64,000 bases of DNA from Metaruminococcus_A sp050943475 (GTDB lineage Bacteria > Bacillota > Clostridia > Oscillospirales > Ruminococcaceae). The stretch spans positions 62,001-126,000 of the forward strand of contig JBMNPF010000004.1 in NCBI GenBank assembly GCA_050943475.1, read 5' to 3'. The translations under genes and the position numbers were made by a program. This document shows, piece after piece, positions 50,538 to 59,092 of this stretch (positions within the stretch are counted from its first letter, which is position 1; every line of letters starts with the position of its first letter). The notes beneath the pieces were generated by a model that worked only from the letters and a program-made list of their open reading frames with translations, was not told where the DNA came from and made no database searches.

Positions 50538-51680
50538 TTAGTGAATGTAATCTTTAAACACGCTCAACAGTACACCAGCCGCAACCGCAGAACCAATAAC
50601 GCCTGCAACGTTCGGGCCCATTGCATGCATGAGCAGGAAGTTTTTCGGGTTTGCCTTCTGGCCAACCTTCTGAGAAACACGGGCAGCCATCGGAACCGCC
50701 GAAACACCGGCAGAACCAATGAGCGGGTTAACCTGGCCTTTGGTAAGCACATACATCAAATCGCCAAACAGAACGCCGCCAGCCGTACCAAGGGCAAATG
50801 CCGCCAGACCAAGAGCAATAATGCCAAGAGTCTGAACACTAAGGAAGTTCTCACCAATTGCCGTTGCACCAACCGATACACCGAGGAAGATGGTGACAAT
50901 GTTCATCAGCTCATTCTGAGCGGTTTTGCTCAAGCGTTCCACCACACCGCTCTCACGCATGAGGTTGCCGAGCATCAGCATACCAACCAGCGGAGCCGCA
51001 TCCGGTACGAGGAGAGAAACGACAAGGGTAACAATAATCGGGAAAACAACCTTTTCGAGCTTGGAAACCGGGCGCAGCTGTTTCATCACAACTGCACGCT
51101 GTTTTTTGGTGGTCAGCAGCTTCATAATCGGCGGCTGGATAATCGGCACCAACGCCATGTAAGAGTAAGCTGCAACTGCAATCGAACCCAGGAGATCCGG
51201 GGCCAGCTTGCTTGTGACGAAGATCGCTGTCGGGCCGTCCGCACCGCCGATGATGGCGATGGAAGCCGCCTCATTCGGGGCAAAGATGCCAAGCGCCATT
51301 GCGCCGCAGAAGGTGGCGAAAATGCCAAGCTGTGCAGCCGCGCCGAGCAGGAAGCTCTTCGGGTTTGCAATCAGCGGACCAAAGTCGGTCATTGCGCCAA
51401 CGCCCAGGAAGATAAGCGGCGGGTAAATACCGAGCTTAACGCCCTGATAAAGGTAGCTAATCAATCCGCCCTCCGCATAGGAGTTGAGGTTTGCAACCGG
51501 GATATTGGCAAGCAGCATGCCAAACGCGATCGGCAGCAACAGAAGCGGTTCGTACTGCTTTTTAATCGCGAGATAGATCAACACAAAGGATACCAAAATC
51601 ATTACGCCTTGCTGCCACGTAAAAGACAGGAAGCCGGAACTTGCAAAGATACCCTGTATGGTTTGTACAAATACGTCCAC
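50538..51680 (-). CDS. oadB: Sodium-translocating decarboxylase, beta subunit (OadB family)
   Basis: 380 aa, about ten membrane segments. GVGAMTDFGPLIANP (about 93-107), GGADGPTAIFVTSKLAP (about 144-160, the conserved Asp region) and the symmetrical SVGATAIGENFL/GSAGVSAVPMAARVSQ segments are typical of OadB/MmdB/GcdB. The beta subunit couples decarboxylation of a biotin-bound carboxyl group to Na+ export. GTG start, 47 bases after oadG. The carboxyltransferase (alpha) and biotin carrier genes are not in the window, so the carboxylic acid used (oxaloacetate, methylmalonyl-CoA or glutaconyl-CoA) is unknown. Confidence 0.93.
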   Translation of the reverse strand: MDVFVQTIQGIFASSGFLSFTWQQGVMILVSFVLIYLAIKKQYEPLLLLPIAFGMLLANIPVANLNSYAEGGLISYLYQGVKLGIYPPLIFLGVGAMTDFGPLIANPKSFLLGAAAQLGIFATFCGAMALGIFAPNEAASIAIIGGADGPTAIFVTSKLAPDLLGSIAVAAYSYMALVPIIQPPIMKLLTTKKQRAVVMKQLRPVSKLEKVVFPIIVTLVVSLLVPDAAPLVGMLMLGNLMRESGVVERLSKTAQNELMNIVTIFLGVSVGATAIGENFLSVQTLGIIALGLAAFALGTAGGVLFGDLMYVLTKGQVNPLIGSAGVSAVPMAARVSQKVGQKANPKNFLLMHAMGPNVAGVIGSAVAAGVLLSVFKDYIH

Positions 51681-51727
51681 GATTCCACTTTCCTTTCAAT
51701 CTTAGTTTTACAGAAAGACAGGCCTTA

Positions 51728-52078
51728 TTACTTCTCCGAGCGTTTAATGCTCTTGACGACGTAAGAACCCTGGCCCTCCAGCGTGACAGCAACCGCAGCA
51801 GAAATTGCAGCAACGGTTTTGCCTGGAATACCGTCTTCAACGGCAGCCTCAGCAACCGGCCCCGGTCCCACCGGCGGTACAAATTCTGCTTTCACAGGCG
51901 CAGCCGCAGCTGGCGCCGCTTTCTGCGCCGGCTCCTCCGGCTGTTTTTTCTGTCCGACTTTTGTGATCTTCGGAACAATAAAACCGGTGATGTAGAGAAT
52001 AAGGACCAAGCCAACGAGCGCCAAAAACACGACGACAAGGCCTGTTATAACAACAGCAACAATTGAGCCCCAATCCAT
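51728..52078 (-). CDS. oadG: Sodium-translocating decarboxylase, gamma subunit (OadG family)
   Basis: 116 aa. One N-terminal membrane segment (about 5-32), a proline/alanine-rich linker (QPEEPAQKAAPAAAAPVK, about 45-62) and a short C-terminal domain, as in OadG. It anchors the soluble carboxyltransferase to the beta subunit. GGAG precedes the ATG. It heads the oadG-oadB transcript under a perfect promoter. Confidence 0.88.
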   Translation of the reverse strand: MDWGSIVAVVITGLVVVFLALVGLVLILYITGFIVPKITKVGQKKQPEEPAQKAAPAAAAPVKAEFVPPVGPGPVAEAAVEDGIPGKTVAAISAAVAVTLEGQGSYVVKSIKRSEK

Positions 52079-52135
52079 CTTCGCTTCTCCTTTTTCTATG
52101 AATTTTCGTGCGTTAAAAATCTAACGATACGAATC

Positions 52136-52164
52136 ATTATAACCGATCCGCAAAAAAATTTCAA
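52136..52164 (-). promoter_or_regulatory. Strong promoter of oadG-oadB
   Basis: Minus strand: TTGAAA (52164-52159), 17 bases, perfect TATAAT (52141-52136). A small inverted repeat CGTTA/TAACG sits just downstream. Confidence 0.88.
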
Positions 52165-52240
52165 TGAATATCTTTAACTTTTTCATAATTCCATCACACT
52201 TTTTTCATTCCCCGTCCATTCCCTTTTTCAGCCACCGCAT

Positions 52241-52270
52241 TTGCGTGAATGGAACCCTTTGTATTATAAT
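52241..52270 (+). promoter_or_regulatory. Promoter of mscS
   Basis: TTGCGT (52241-52246), 18 bases, perfect TATAAT (52265-52270), with a leader of about 125 bases. Confidence 0.6.
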
Positions 52271-52403
52271 AAAGGTACTCTCCATTTATCCTTGCACAGC
52301 CGGCTGTTTTTATGCCATGCATCTTCAGCGGAATTTGCGCCGGTGGTAATCTGTTTCACCCGGCAGCCGGAAAACCATAGACCCAGAAAGAAGGAACCCC
52401 CTT

Positions 52404-53270
52404 ATGGAATTTTTGAATGAACTGTATTCAACTCTGGTAAAAAGCGCACCGCTTATTATTACCGCTGTCATTGTCTTTGCGGTTGGAATGGGCGTTGCCT
52501 ACCTGCTCAACAAGGCCATCCGTAAAGCACTGGAGCGCAGCCGCATTGATCGCGCGCTTGTGACCTTTCTGCTGCCCATTATCAAAATAACACTGTATGT
52601 GATCGTCGGTATTATTGCGCTTTCCACAGCAGGGGTTCCAACTGCCACCCTGCTCGCCGCCTTCGGCGCGGTCGGTCTTGCGGTCAGCCTTGCCGTTAAG
52701 GATTCCCTCGCCAACATGGCGGGCGGTATTCTGCTGCTCGCCTCCAAGCCGTTTACCATTGGAGACGCCGTGGAGGTGGACGGTGCTACCGGTGTGGTGC
52801 AGAGCATCAGCATCCTCTATACCCAAATCAACACCTTTGACAACCGCGCCATCATGGTGCCAAACGGCCAGATTTCCTCCGACCGGATCATCAATATGTC
52901 CCGTGAGGACAAACGCCGTCTCGATCTCGTCTTTGATATTTCTTACCGGGACGACCCGGAACAGGCCAAAAAAATCATTTGGGAATTGGTGGAGCATCAC
53001 AAATTTGCGCTTAAGGACCCGCTGCCCATCATCCGGGTCTGTGAACTGGCCGACAGTTCAGTCAAAATTGCCTGCAACGTCTGGGTGGAGGGTGCAAATC
53101 TGCTCACCCTTAAGTTTGATCTACTGGAATCGGTCAAGCAAGCCTTTGACCAAGCCGGGATCCGCATTCCGTTCCCGCAGCTTGACGTTCATTTTGATCC
53201 TGCCGCCCCGACGGGCCTGCCGCTTCGGGCAGAATCAGCGTCAACCCGCCCTGAACGGCCCAATGCGTAA
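52404..53270 (+). CDS. Small-conductance mechanosensitive channel MscS
   Basis: 288 aa. Three membrane segments: about 15-36, 55-77 and 80-105. The pore helix TM3 is GAVGLAVSLAVKDSLANMAGGILLL with the small-residue pattern of MscS. KPFTIGDAVEVDGATGVVQSI starts the beta domain, and MVPNGQISSDRIINMS is conserved. It relieves osmotic pressure across the cytoplasmic membrane. AAGGAA precedes the ATG; it is a single-gene unit with its own promoter and terminator. Confidence 0.94.
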   Translation: MEFLNELYSTLVKSAPLIITAVIVFAVGMGVAYLLNKAIRKALERSRIDRALVTFLLPIIKITLYVIVGIIALSTAGVPTATLLAAFGAVGLAVSLAVKDSLANMAGGILLLASKPFTIGDAVEVDGATGVVQSISILYTQINTFDNRAIMVPNGQISSDRIINMSREDKRRLDLVFDISYRDDPEQAKKIIWELVEHHKFALKDPLPIIRVCELADSSVKIACNVWVEGANLLTLKFDLLESVKQAFDQAGIRIPFPQLDVHFDPAAPTGLPLRAESASTRPERPNA

Positions 53271-53319
53271 AACAGCGGATGCACCGGGCTTGAAGCCCTA
53301 AAAATCCTGATGTCGAATC

Positions 53320-53357
53320 CCCAAAAAGGCCGCGGAAAAATCCGCGGCCTTTTTGGG
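53320..53357. terminator. Bidirectional terminator between mscS and hemolysin III genes
   Basis: CCCAAAAAGGCCGCGGA, loop AAAA, then the complement TCCGCGGCCTTTTTGGG. A very strong stem with T-runs on both strands. Confidence 0.92.
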
Positions 53358-53371
53358 CTGTTTGACAGAGG

Positions 53372-54040
53372 TCATGATTGTAATACCGGCACAACATAGA
53401 ACAAAATACAAAAATAATGCAGGATACTCCCCGCCAATACAAAAAAGTGCCAGATGGAATGCACATATTTCACCTTTTTGCCCACACCGTAGAGCACAGC
53501 GCCTGCGGTATAAAACAGACCGCCTACAATCAGCAGGATCATTCCGCCCGTCTGCATGGCGTTCATCAACGGCTGAAATGCAAAGACAATTACCCAGCCC
53601 ATTGCAATGTAACAAATCATTGAGAACACCTTGAACCGCGTGAGGCTGACCGCATTGAGGACAATGCCGAGAACCGCCGCGCCCCAGACAACGCCGAACA
53701 GCACCCAGCCAACGGTCCCTCGCAGTGAAACCAGGGTAAGCGGCGTATAAGTTCCCGCAATCAGCAAAAAAACCGAGCAGTGGTCAAGAATACGCAGCAC
53801 ATTCTTGCCCCGGTTGGGCCTTAAGCCGTGATAGATGGTTGACATGCTATAAAGGATCACCAGCGTTGTACCATAAATCGCCATACTCACAATGCACCAT
53901 GCATCAGAGTAAAGAGCAGCCATTACAACGCCTACAACCAGTGCGGCAACAGCGAGTAGGGTACCAACCCCATGTGAAATGGAACTAATCAGCTCCTCTG
54001 CAAGGCTGTAAACCGGCCCCGTATATTTTCGTTCCGCCAT
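53372..54040 (-). CDS. Hemolysin III family (PAQR-like) membrane protein
   Basis: 222 aa, seven membrane segments. ISSISHGVGTLL (about 20-31), STIYHGL (about 67-73) and HSIWHFFVLAGSILHYF near the C terminus hold the conserved His/Ser residues of the family, which bind a metal in PAQR receptors. Members are linked to lipid metabolism or hydrolysis; the bacterial role is unsettled and haemolysis is not implied. The frame runs to 54289, but AAAGGGGTGA supports the ATG at 54040 and the membrane topology begins there. Confidence 0.9.
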   Translation of the reverse strand: MAERKYTGPVYSLAEELISSISHGVGTLLAVAALVVGVVMAALYSDAWCIVSMAIYGTTLVILYSMSTIYHGLRPNRGKNVLRILDHCSVFLLIAGTYTPLTLVSLRGTVGWVLFGVVWGAAVLGIVLNAVSLTRFKVFSMICYIAMGWVIVFAFQPLMNAMQTGGMILLIVGGLFYTAGAVLYGVGKKVKYVHSIWHFFVLAGSILHYFCILFYVVPVLQS

Positions 54041-54363
54041 TCGACGATCACCCCTTTCAAGCTTCTTCTTTTCTACCAGTGTAACACAAAGCAAAGGCCG
54101 AAATAAAGCGAAACCGTGAACAATTTGACGGTAAAAAAAGAATCGGCATTGCCACCGCAAAAAAACAGCTGTTTTTGCTGCCCGGGTAGCAGAAACTGCT
54201 TTGCAACTACTTTTCATAATTTTCTTATCCGATTCAGTTCCATCCAATCCAAAACACAGCACTTTCTTAACACGGTTTTCCCGGATCAACGCACTTCTCC
54301 TGCCGCCCTCACAAATAAAAAGCCAGCCGACTTTTCGGCTGACTTTTGACTTTGATGAAAGGA
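54041..54363. other. Intergenic region between hemolysin III and galM genes
   Basis: Holds the leader of the hemolysin III gene (possible extended -10 TGT-TACACT about 40 bases before its start, no clear -35) and the galM terminator. No ORF here is convincing. Confidence 0.4.
54316..54347 (-). terminator. Terminator of galM
   Basis: On the minus strand AGTCAGCCGA, loop AAAG, TCGGCTGGCT followed by TTTTTATTT, with one G-T pair in the stem. Confidence 0.85.
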
Positions 54364-55440
54364 TTACTTCTCCACCGAGAAACGGTACTCCGTTGTAAAG
54401 GAGTAAAGGCTTCCCGCTTTGAGCACCGGAGAAGGGAAATTTTTGTACTTCATTGCATTCGGGAAGTACTGGGTCTCCAAACAGAAGCCAGCATGCGGCT
54501 GGTATTTCACTCCGCCCTTGCCGACGGTCTTTTCACTCAGGCCGTTGCCGCAATAGAACTGTACGCCCGGTTTATTGGTGTAAACATCCATTTTAACGCC
54601 GGTAGCGGGGCAAACCGCTTCCGCAGCAATCGACAATCCCGCTTCATCGCCATCCTCAGCGCCGTTGAGCACCCAGTTGTGATCGTAGCCATGTGCGCTG
54701 ACAAGGCCCGGTTCATCGTCGTGAATCCGGTCGCCGATGACATGGAAATCCAGGAAATCATACGGAGTGCCGACCACATCCGCAATAATGCCGTTCGGCA
54801 GAGTTTCATCGTTGCCAACGGTATATTTATCCGCATAAAGTTTCAGTTTATGGTCGAGAACATTTTTGCCACTGTCCTGTCCCGCAAGATTAAAGTAGGT
54901 GTGGTTGGTCAGGTTGCAGACCGTATCACGGTCGCTGACTGCTTTATAATCAATGATAAGGCCATTCTCTTCGGTCAGCTTGTAGGTAACGGTTACATTC
55001 AGGTTGCCGGGGTAGTTTTCGTCACCGTCCGGGCTAAGCAGGGTGAGTTTGAGTTCGTCGCCGGTTGCACCGGAAACAACTTCCGCGTTCCAAACCTTTT
55101 TGTCAAAGCCAATTTTACCGCCGTGCAGATGGTTTTTACCGTCGTTGCAATAGAGCTGGTATTCTTTGCCGTTGAGTTCAAATACGCCGCGCTCAATGCG
55201 GTTGCCGCAGCGGCCAATCAATGCGCCGAGGAAGCCGCCGTGGGTCTGGTATTCGCCAACCGTATCATAACCAAGGGCCACATCTTTGGTGTTCCCATCC
55301 CGATCCGGTACCAAAATGGAAACAATGGTACCGCCATAATTTGTGATATCGACCTTCATGGTTTGATTGTCTAAAGTAAAGAGTTCGACGTTGGTGCCGT
55401 CAGCAAGAGAGCCAAACGGTTTTCTGGTAATTTTGGTCAT
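54364..55440 (-). CDS. galM: Aldose 1-epimerase (galactose mutarotase)
   Basis: 358 aa. IGRCGNRIERG (about 75-85) with the substrate-binding Arg, HLHGG (about 104-108) and LTNHTYFNLAG (about 177-187) with the catalytic His are GalM signatures, and QYFPNAMKYKNFPS near the C terminus includes the expected Asn/Phe region. It interconverts alpha and beta anomers of galactose, feeding GalK. It has its own strong promoter and a 170-base leader despite following galE on the same strand. Confidence 0.95.
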   Translation of the reverse strand: MTKITRKPFGSLADGTNVELFTLDNQTMKVDITNYGGTIVSILVPDRDGNTKDVALGYDTVGEYQTHGGFLGALIGRCGNRIERGVFELNGKEYQLYCNDGKNHLHGGKIGFDKKVWNAEVVSGATGDELKLTLLSPDGDENYPGNLNVTVTYKLTEENGLIIDYKAVSDRDTVCNLTNHTYFNLAGQDSGKNVLDHKLKLYADKYTVGNDETLPNGIIADVVGTPYDFLDFHVIGDRIHDDEPGLVSAHGYDHNWVLNGAEDGDEAGLSIAAEAVCPATGVKMDVYTNKPGVQFYCGNGLSEKTVGKGGVKYQPHAGFCLETQYFPNAMKYKNFPSPVLKAGSLYSFTTEYRFSVEK

Positions 55441-55614
55441 GATAACACTCCTTTTTCAGTTGAAAGGTTCCTGGAACTCCCGGTAATTCCGGGCACGAAT
55501 AAGCATCGGCTTTCACCAGAGCCTCATCCAAAGGCGGGCAGCTGCTTTTCAGGCTGCCGCCGGGCGTTCCCCGCGTTGCGGTATCCGCACAGCGAATCCA
55601 TACGGAATATTACA

Positions 55615-55643
55615 ATTATAACACCCTGTGAACAGAAAAACAA
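55615..55643 (-). promoter_or_regulatory. Promoter of galM
   Basis: Minus strand: TTGTTT (55643-55638), 17 bases, TGT-TATAAT (-10 at 55620-55615), an extended -10. The leader to the galM start has hairpins such as GGCAGC/GCTGCC and CCCGG/CCGGG. Confidence 0.8.
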
Positions 55644-55652
55644 CCGGAATTT

Positions 55653-56660
55653 TTACATTTTACCCGCTTGCTGTTTGACAAAACGCCAGCTGTCCTCACA
55701 CATTTCCACAATGCCTTTTTCCGCTTTCCAGCCGAATACCCGTTCCGCTTTGGAGGTATCCGCATAAGCAGACGCAATATCTCCAACGCGGCGCGGCGCA
55801 ATGACATACGGTACCCGCTCGCCGGTTGCCGCTTCAAACGCCTTGACAATTTCCAGCACGCTTGTCCCCCGGCCGGTGCCGAGGTTGACCGCTTCCGCAC
55901 CCTTGTGCTTCATGGCGTACTCCAGCGCGGCAAGGTGCCCTTTGGCCAAATCCACCACATGGATATAATCCCGTACGCCGGTGCCGTCCACCGTATCGTA
56001 GTCGTTCCCATAGACGTTGAGATGCGGCAGCTTTCCAAGCGCCACCTGAGTGACATACGGCAGGAGGTTATTGGGGATGCCGTTGGGGTTTTCACCAATC
56101 AAGCCGCTTTTATGGGCGCCAATGGGGTTGAAATAACGAAGATGAACCATACTCCACTGTGGATCCGCCGCGCAGAGGTCATTTAAAATCTGTTCGATCA
56201 TCACCTTGGTGTACCCATAGGGATTGGTAGCCGAAATGGGATACTCCTCCCGGAACGGAACCAGATTGTTCATTCCGTAAACCGTTGCCGAGGAGGAAAA
56301 GACCATCCGCTTGCAACCCTCGCTCAGCATAGCTTCCAGCAGGACAAGGGTACCGGTGATGTTGTTCTTATAGTAGGCAAGCGGCTTTTCCACCGATTCA
56401 CCAACTGCTTTTAATCCCGCAAAATGGATAACCGCATCCACCGCAGAATGCTTAAAAATACTCTGAATGGTGCGGCGGTCGGCAATATCCGCTTTGTAAA
56501 ATTTTACAGGCTTACCGCCGAGCTGTTCAATCACACCCACAACTTCCTGTTTGGAGTTGCAGAGGTTATCCACAATAATGACCTCGTGCCCCGCCTGTAA
56601 AAGCTCAACGCAGGTGTGACTGCCAATGAACCCCGTACCGCCCGTTACCAGAATTGTCAT
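55653..56660 (-). CDS. galE: UDP-glucose 4-epimerase
   Basis: 335 aa. VTGGTGFIGSHTCVELL at the N terminus binds NAD; VFSSSATVYG holds the catalytic Ser region and YGYTK the YxxxK pair (about 148-152). RYFNPIGAHKSG is conserved in GalE. It interconverts UDP-galactose and UDP-glucose. It starts 25 bases after galK, so galK-galE are one unit. The galM promoter begins just before its stop codon region. Confidence 0.97.
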   Translation of the reverse strand: MTILVTGGTGFIGSHTCVELLQAGHEVIIVDNLCNSKQEVVGVIEQLGGKPVKFYKADIADRRTIQSIFKHSAVDAVIHFAGLKAVGESVEKPLAYYKNNITGTLVLLEAMLSEGCKRMVFSSSATVYGMNNLVPFREEYPISATNPYGYTKVMIEQILNDLCAADPQWSMVHLRYFNPIGAHKSGLIGENPNGIPNNLLPYVTQVALGKLPHLNVYGNDYDTVDGTGVRDYIHVVDLAKGHLAALEYAMKHKGAEAVNLGTGRGTSVLEIVKAFEAATGERVPYVIAPRRVGDIASAYADTSKAERVFGWKAEKGIVEMCEDSWRFVKQQAGKM

Positions 56661-56685
56661 TGTAATCTCTCCCTTTTCTGAATCG

Positions 56686-57972
56686 TCATTCTGCCTTTAT
56701 TTGAATTCCGCCGCAGGGACGTATCTTCAGTACATAACAGCTCCCCTGCCCGAAAATGCGTTCCATTGCTTCCTGGTACGCTTCCACCCGTTCCAGCGGG
56801 ACATAGGCCTGCAAGGTGCCGGCAAAACCGCCGCCGTGTACCCGGCAGGCACCTTTGCCCTGCAAAAACTGCTCACTGACCGCAACGCCCAGCGCCACGC
56901 CCTGTTCCCTGCTGGAAACCGCGCTTGCTACGTTTTGGAGACGTGCCGCCGAAGAATGGCCGGATGCCTTGACCAACGCAAAAAAGCCTTCCAAATCATC
57001 CGCGCGCAGGGCGGCAGACTGCTCCGGCACCCGGCTGTCCTCTTCAAAAAAGTGGAGCGCCCGCAGCAGAGCGCGGTCTCCCACCTGCTGCCGCAGTTCT
57101 CCAATCCGGCCGAAGAAATCCTCTTCCGGCACCTCGGACAGCACCTCCGCCCCAAACGCTTGGGCAACAGCCTTCATCTCCGCCGGAATTGCAGCGTATT
57201 CCCCAGTGAGGTCGGCATGGCTTCCGCCGGTGTTGACCACACACAGGGCATATCCACGGGTGGAAAAATCATAAGGAAGCTGTTCCACAGCTGGATGTTC
57301 CGCGTCACGGAAATCAATTTGAACCAATCCGCCAACCGAACAGGCGGTCTGATCCATTAAACCACAGGGCTTGCCAAAATAGCGGTTCTCCGCATACTGC
57401 CCAATCTGTGCGATCGTAACCGGATCCACCGCGCCGCCGTTGAACAGCCCGTTGAGGATGGTTCCAACCAGCACCTCAAACGCCGCCGAAGAAGAAAGGC
57501 CCGAGCCGCGTAGCACATCAGACACCGTGTAAGCGTTGAAGCCGCCGATACGAAAACCCAGTTCATGGAACCGAGCGGCAATGCCGCGCACCAGTGCGGT
57601 TGAGGTATTTTCCTCACCACCCACCGGTTCGAGCTGATCCAACCGAACAATGTTTTCATCGTGCCCGGCAGATTTAATATGAATAACGCCGCTGTCATTC
57701 GGCACTGCAACCGCAGCCGCATCCAGGTTGATTGCCGCTGCAAGCACCCTGCCGCGCTGGTGGTCGGTATGATTGCCTCCAATTTCGGTACGGCCCGGCG
57801 CGCTGAATAAAAACGCCTCTCCGTCGCCGCCGAACCGTGCGCTGTATTCCTTCACCAGCTCCTGATACCGGTTCCTTTGGTGCAAAACCGCCTGTTTACC
57901 ATAAAGGTCTGCCAGCGGCGCATCCCACCGGCCGTCTGCAATCTGCTCTTTGAGTTGTGCTGGAGCCGCCAT
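56686..57972 (-). CDS. galK: Galactokinase
   Basis: 428 aa. GRTEIGGNHTDHQRG (about 60-74) is the galactokinase signature in the variant form of Firmicutes (usually GRxNLIGEHTDY), GLSSSAAFEV (about 158-167) is the GHMP ATP loop, and RVHGGGFAGT (about 377-386) is motif 3. It phosphorylates galactose at C1. GAGGAGGAG precedes the ATG, 13 bases after fkbM. With galE and galM it completes the Leloir steps except GalT, which is not in the window. Confidence 0.95.
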   Translation of the reverse strand: MAAPAQLKEQIADGRWDAPLADLYGKQAVLHQRNRYQELVKEYSARFGGDGEAFLFSAPGRTEIGGNHTDHQRGRVLAAAINLDAAAVAVPNDSGVIHIKSAGHDENIVRLDQLEPVGGEENTSTALVRGIAARFHELGFRIGGFNAYTVSDVLRGSGLSSSAAFEVLVGTILNGLFNGGAVDPVTIAQIGQYAENRYFGKPCGLMDQTACSVGGLVQIDFRDAEHPAVEQLPYDFSTRGYALCVVNTGGSHADLTGEYAAIPAEMKAVAQAFGAEVLSEVPEEDFFGRIGELRQQVGDRALLRALHFFEEDSRVPEQSAALRADDLEGFFALVKASGHSSAARLQNVASAVSSREQGVALGVAVSEQFLQGKGACRVHGGGFAGTLQAYVPLERVEAYQEAMERIFGQGSCYVLKIRPCGGIQIKAE

Positions 57973-57985
57973 TTTCTTCTCCTCC

Positions 57986-59038
57986 TCAAACCATATAGTA
58001 CACCGTATCCCATGCCGGGATATACGGGTGGTGCCTGAGATAAATACGGTAGTCTGCGCGCATGGCGCTTATCTGGAGCGGAAGCGCAAACAAATCCTCG
58101 TTGCGATGGTAGGCGCTGATCGCCAATTTGGGCTTGTACGTAAGGATCTGCCGGCGGCAACCCTCCAGCGCTTCCCGTTCAGCGCCCTCTACATCCAGTT
58201 TGATGTAGCTCAGCGGTTCCTCGACCAGATCATCCACCGGCGCCGCCTCAATGCTCTGCGCCGCACCCGGCAGGATGGCGGAGCTCCGCCCCGCTTTCGC
58301 ATGGAACGCAAGCGTCTCCTCCCGGTTCCAAGCGCCCTTCTGGATGGAAACCACCTCCGGCAGCCCGGCACAGCCGCGCACCAGACGGCTAAAATTTTTC
58401 GGGTTGGGTTCCAGTGCGTAAATGCGCCGGTACGCTCCGTTCACTACGCGGACAAATTCCACCACCGTGTCTCCGTCATAAGCGCCAAGATCGGCGTAAC
58501 ACTCCTCCGGCCCAAACCGCAGAATTTGGTCAAACGCCTCCTGTTTTGGCGTTTCACACGCAAAGAGGTAATCAATACATCCTGTTATTTTATACGCCAG
58601 CACCGATTCAAAAACCTGCCGCGACCGGGCGTCCGCCAACAGAGCATAGACCTGTTCCAGTTCTGCACGGTGCTCTTTTATGTATCTGCGCTCAAAAAGG
58701 CCGCCGCCAAACAGCGGCACATCCGGCGCATACAGCTCGTTTTCCGCGGCAATCCGCTTGATTTTTGAAACCAGCCCCGGTTCAAACGCCGCAAAAGCCA
58801 ACAGGACAATCATGCCGCCAAACGTTTGCTTCGCTTCATCATACCGCAGAACCGGGTAGCCCAAAAAGCTGTGACCGCGCACATATTCGTCGCTTGCAAA
58901 AATACCTGCCACCGGAATGCGGTATTCCCCGCATACCCGCATGATCTTTTCGCAGCCGTCCCCCATGCCGTAAATCACGACTGGTTTTTCAGACCGCTGC
59001 AACCGCTCCCATAAAAAAAGGAGTTGCTTCCAATCCAT
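57986..59038 (-). CDS. FkbM family methyltransferase with N-terminal Rossmann-like domain
   Basis: 350 aa. Residues about 20-70 (VVIYGMGDGCEKIM, IPVAGIFASDEYVRGHSFLGYPVL) look like a nucleotide-binding Rossmann segment found in front of several glycan-modifying enzymes. The FkbM part begins near 195: YADLGAYDGDTVVEFV, IYALEPNPKNFSRL and SYIKLDVEGAEREAL, the SAM-binding motifs. It likely O-methylates a sugar or glycolipid. GAGGGG lies 7 bases before the ATG. It sits between ftsH (54 bases) and galK (13 bases), so it is probably expressed with the galactose genes. Confidence 0.88.
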   Translation of the reverse strand: MDWKQLLFLWERLQRSEKPVVIYGMGDGCEKIMRVCGEYRIPVAGIFASDEYVRGHSFLGYPVLRYDEAKQTFGGMIVLLAFAAFEPGLVSKIKRIAAENELYAPDVPLFGGGLFERRYIKEHRAELEQVYALLADARSRQVFESVLAYKITGCIDYLFACETPKQEAFDQILRFGPEECYADLGAYDGDTVVEFVRVVNGAYRRIYALEPNPKNFSRLVRGCAGLPEVVSIQKGAWNREETLAFHAKAGRSSAILPGAAQSIEAAPVDDLVEEPLSYIKLDVEGAEREALEGCRRQILTYKPKLAISAYHRNEDLFALPLQISAMRADYRIYLRHHPYIPAWDTVYYMV

Positions 59039-59092
59039 TCAAAAACCCCTCGGAAACAGGGAATCCCCGTGCTTTCGCACAGGGATTATCCA

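Noticed and set aside
59050..59092. Strong terminator between ftsH and fkbM
   Set aside because: A GTGC-GAAA-GCAC stem with flanking AATCCC/GGGATT is present, but no T-run follows it directly, so I do not call a terminator; readthrough into fkbM is plausible.
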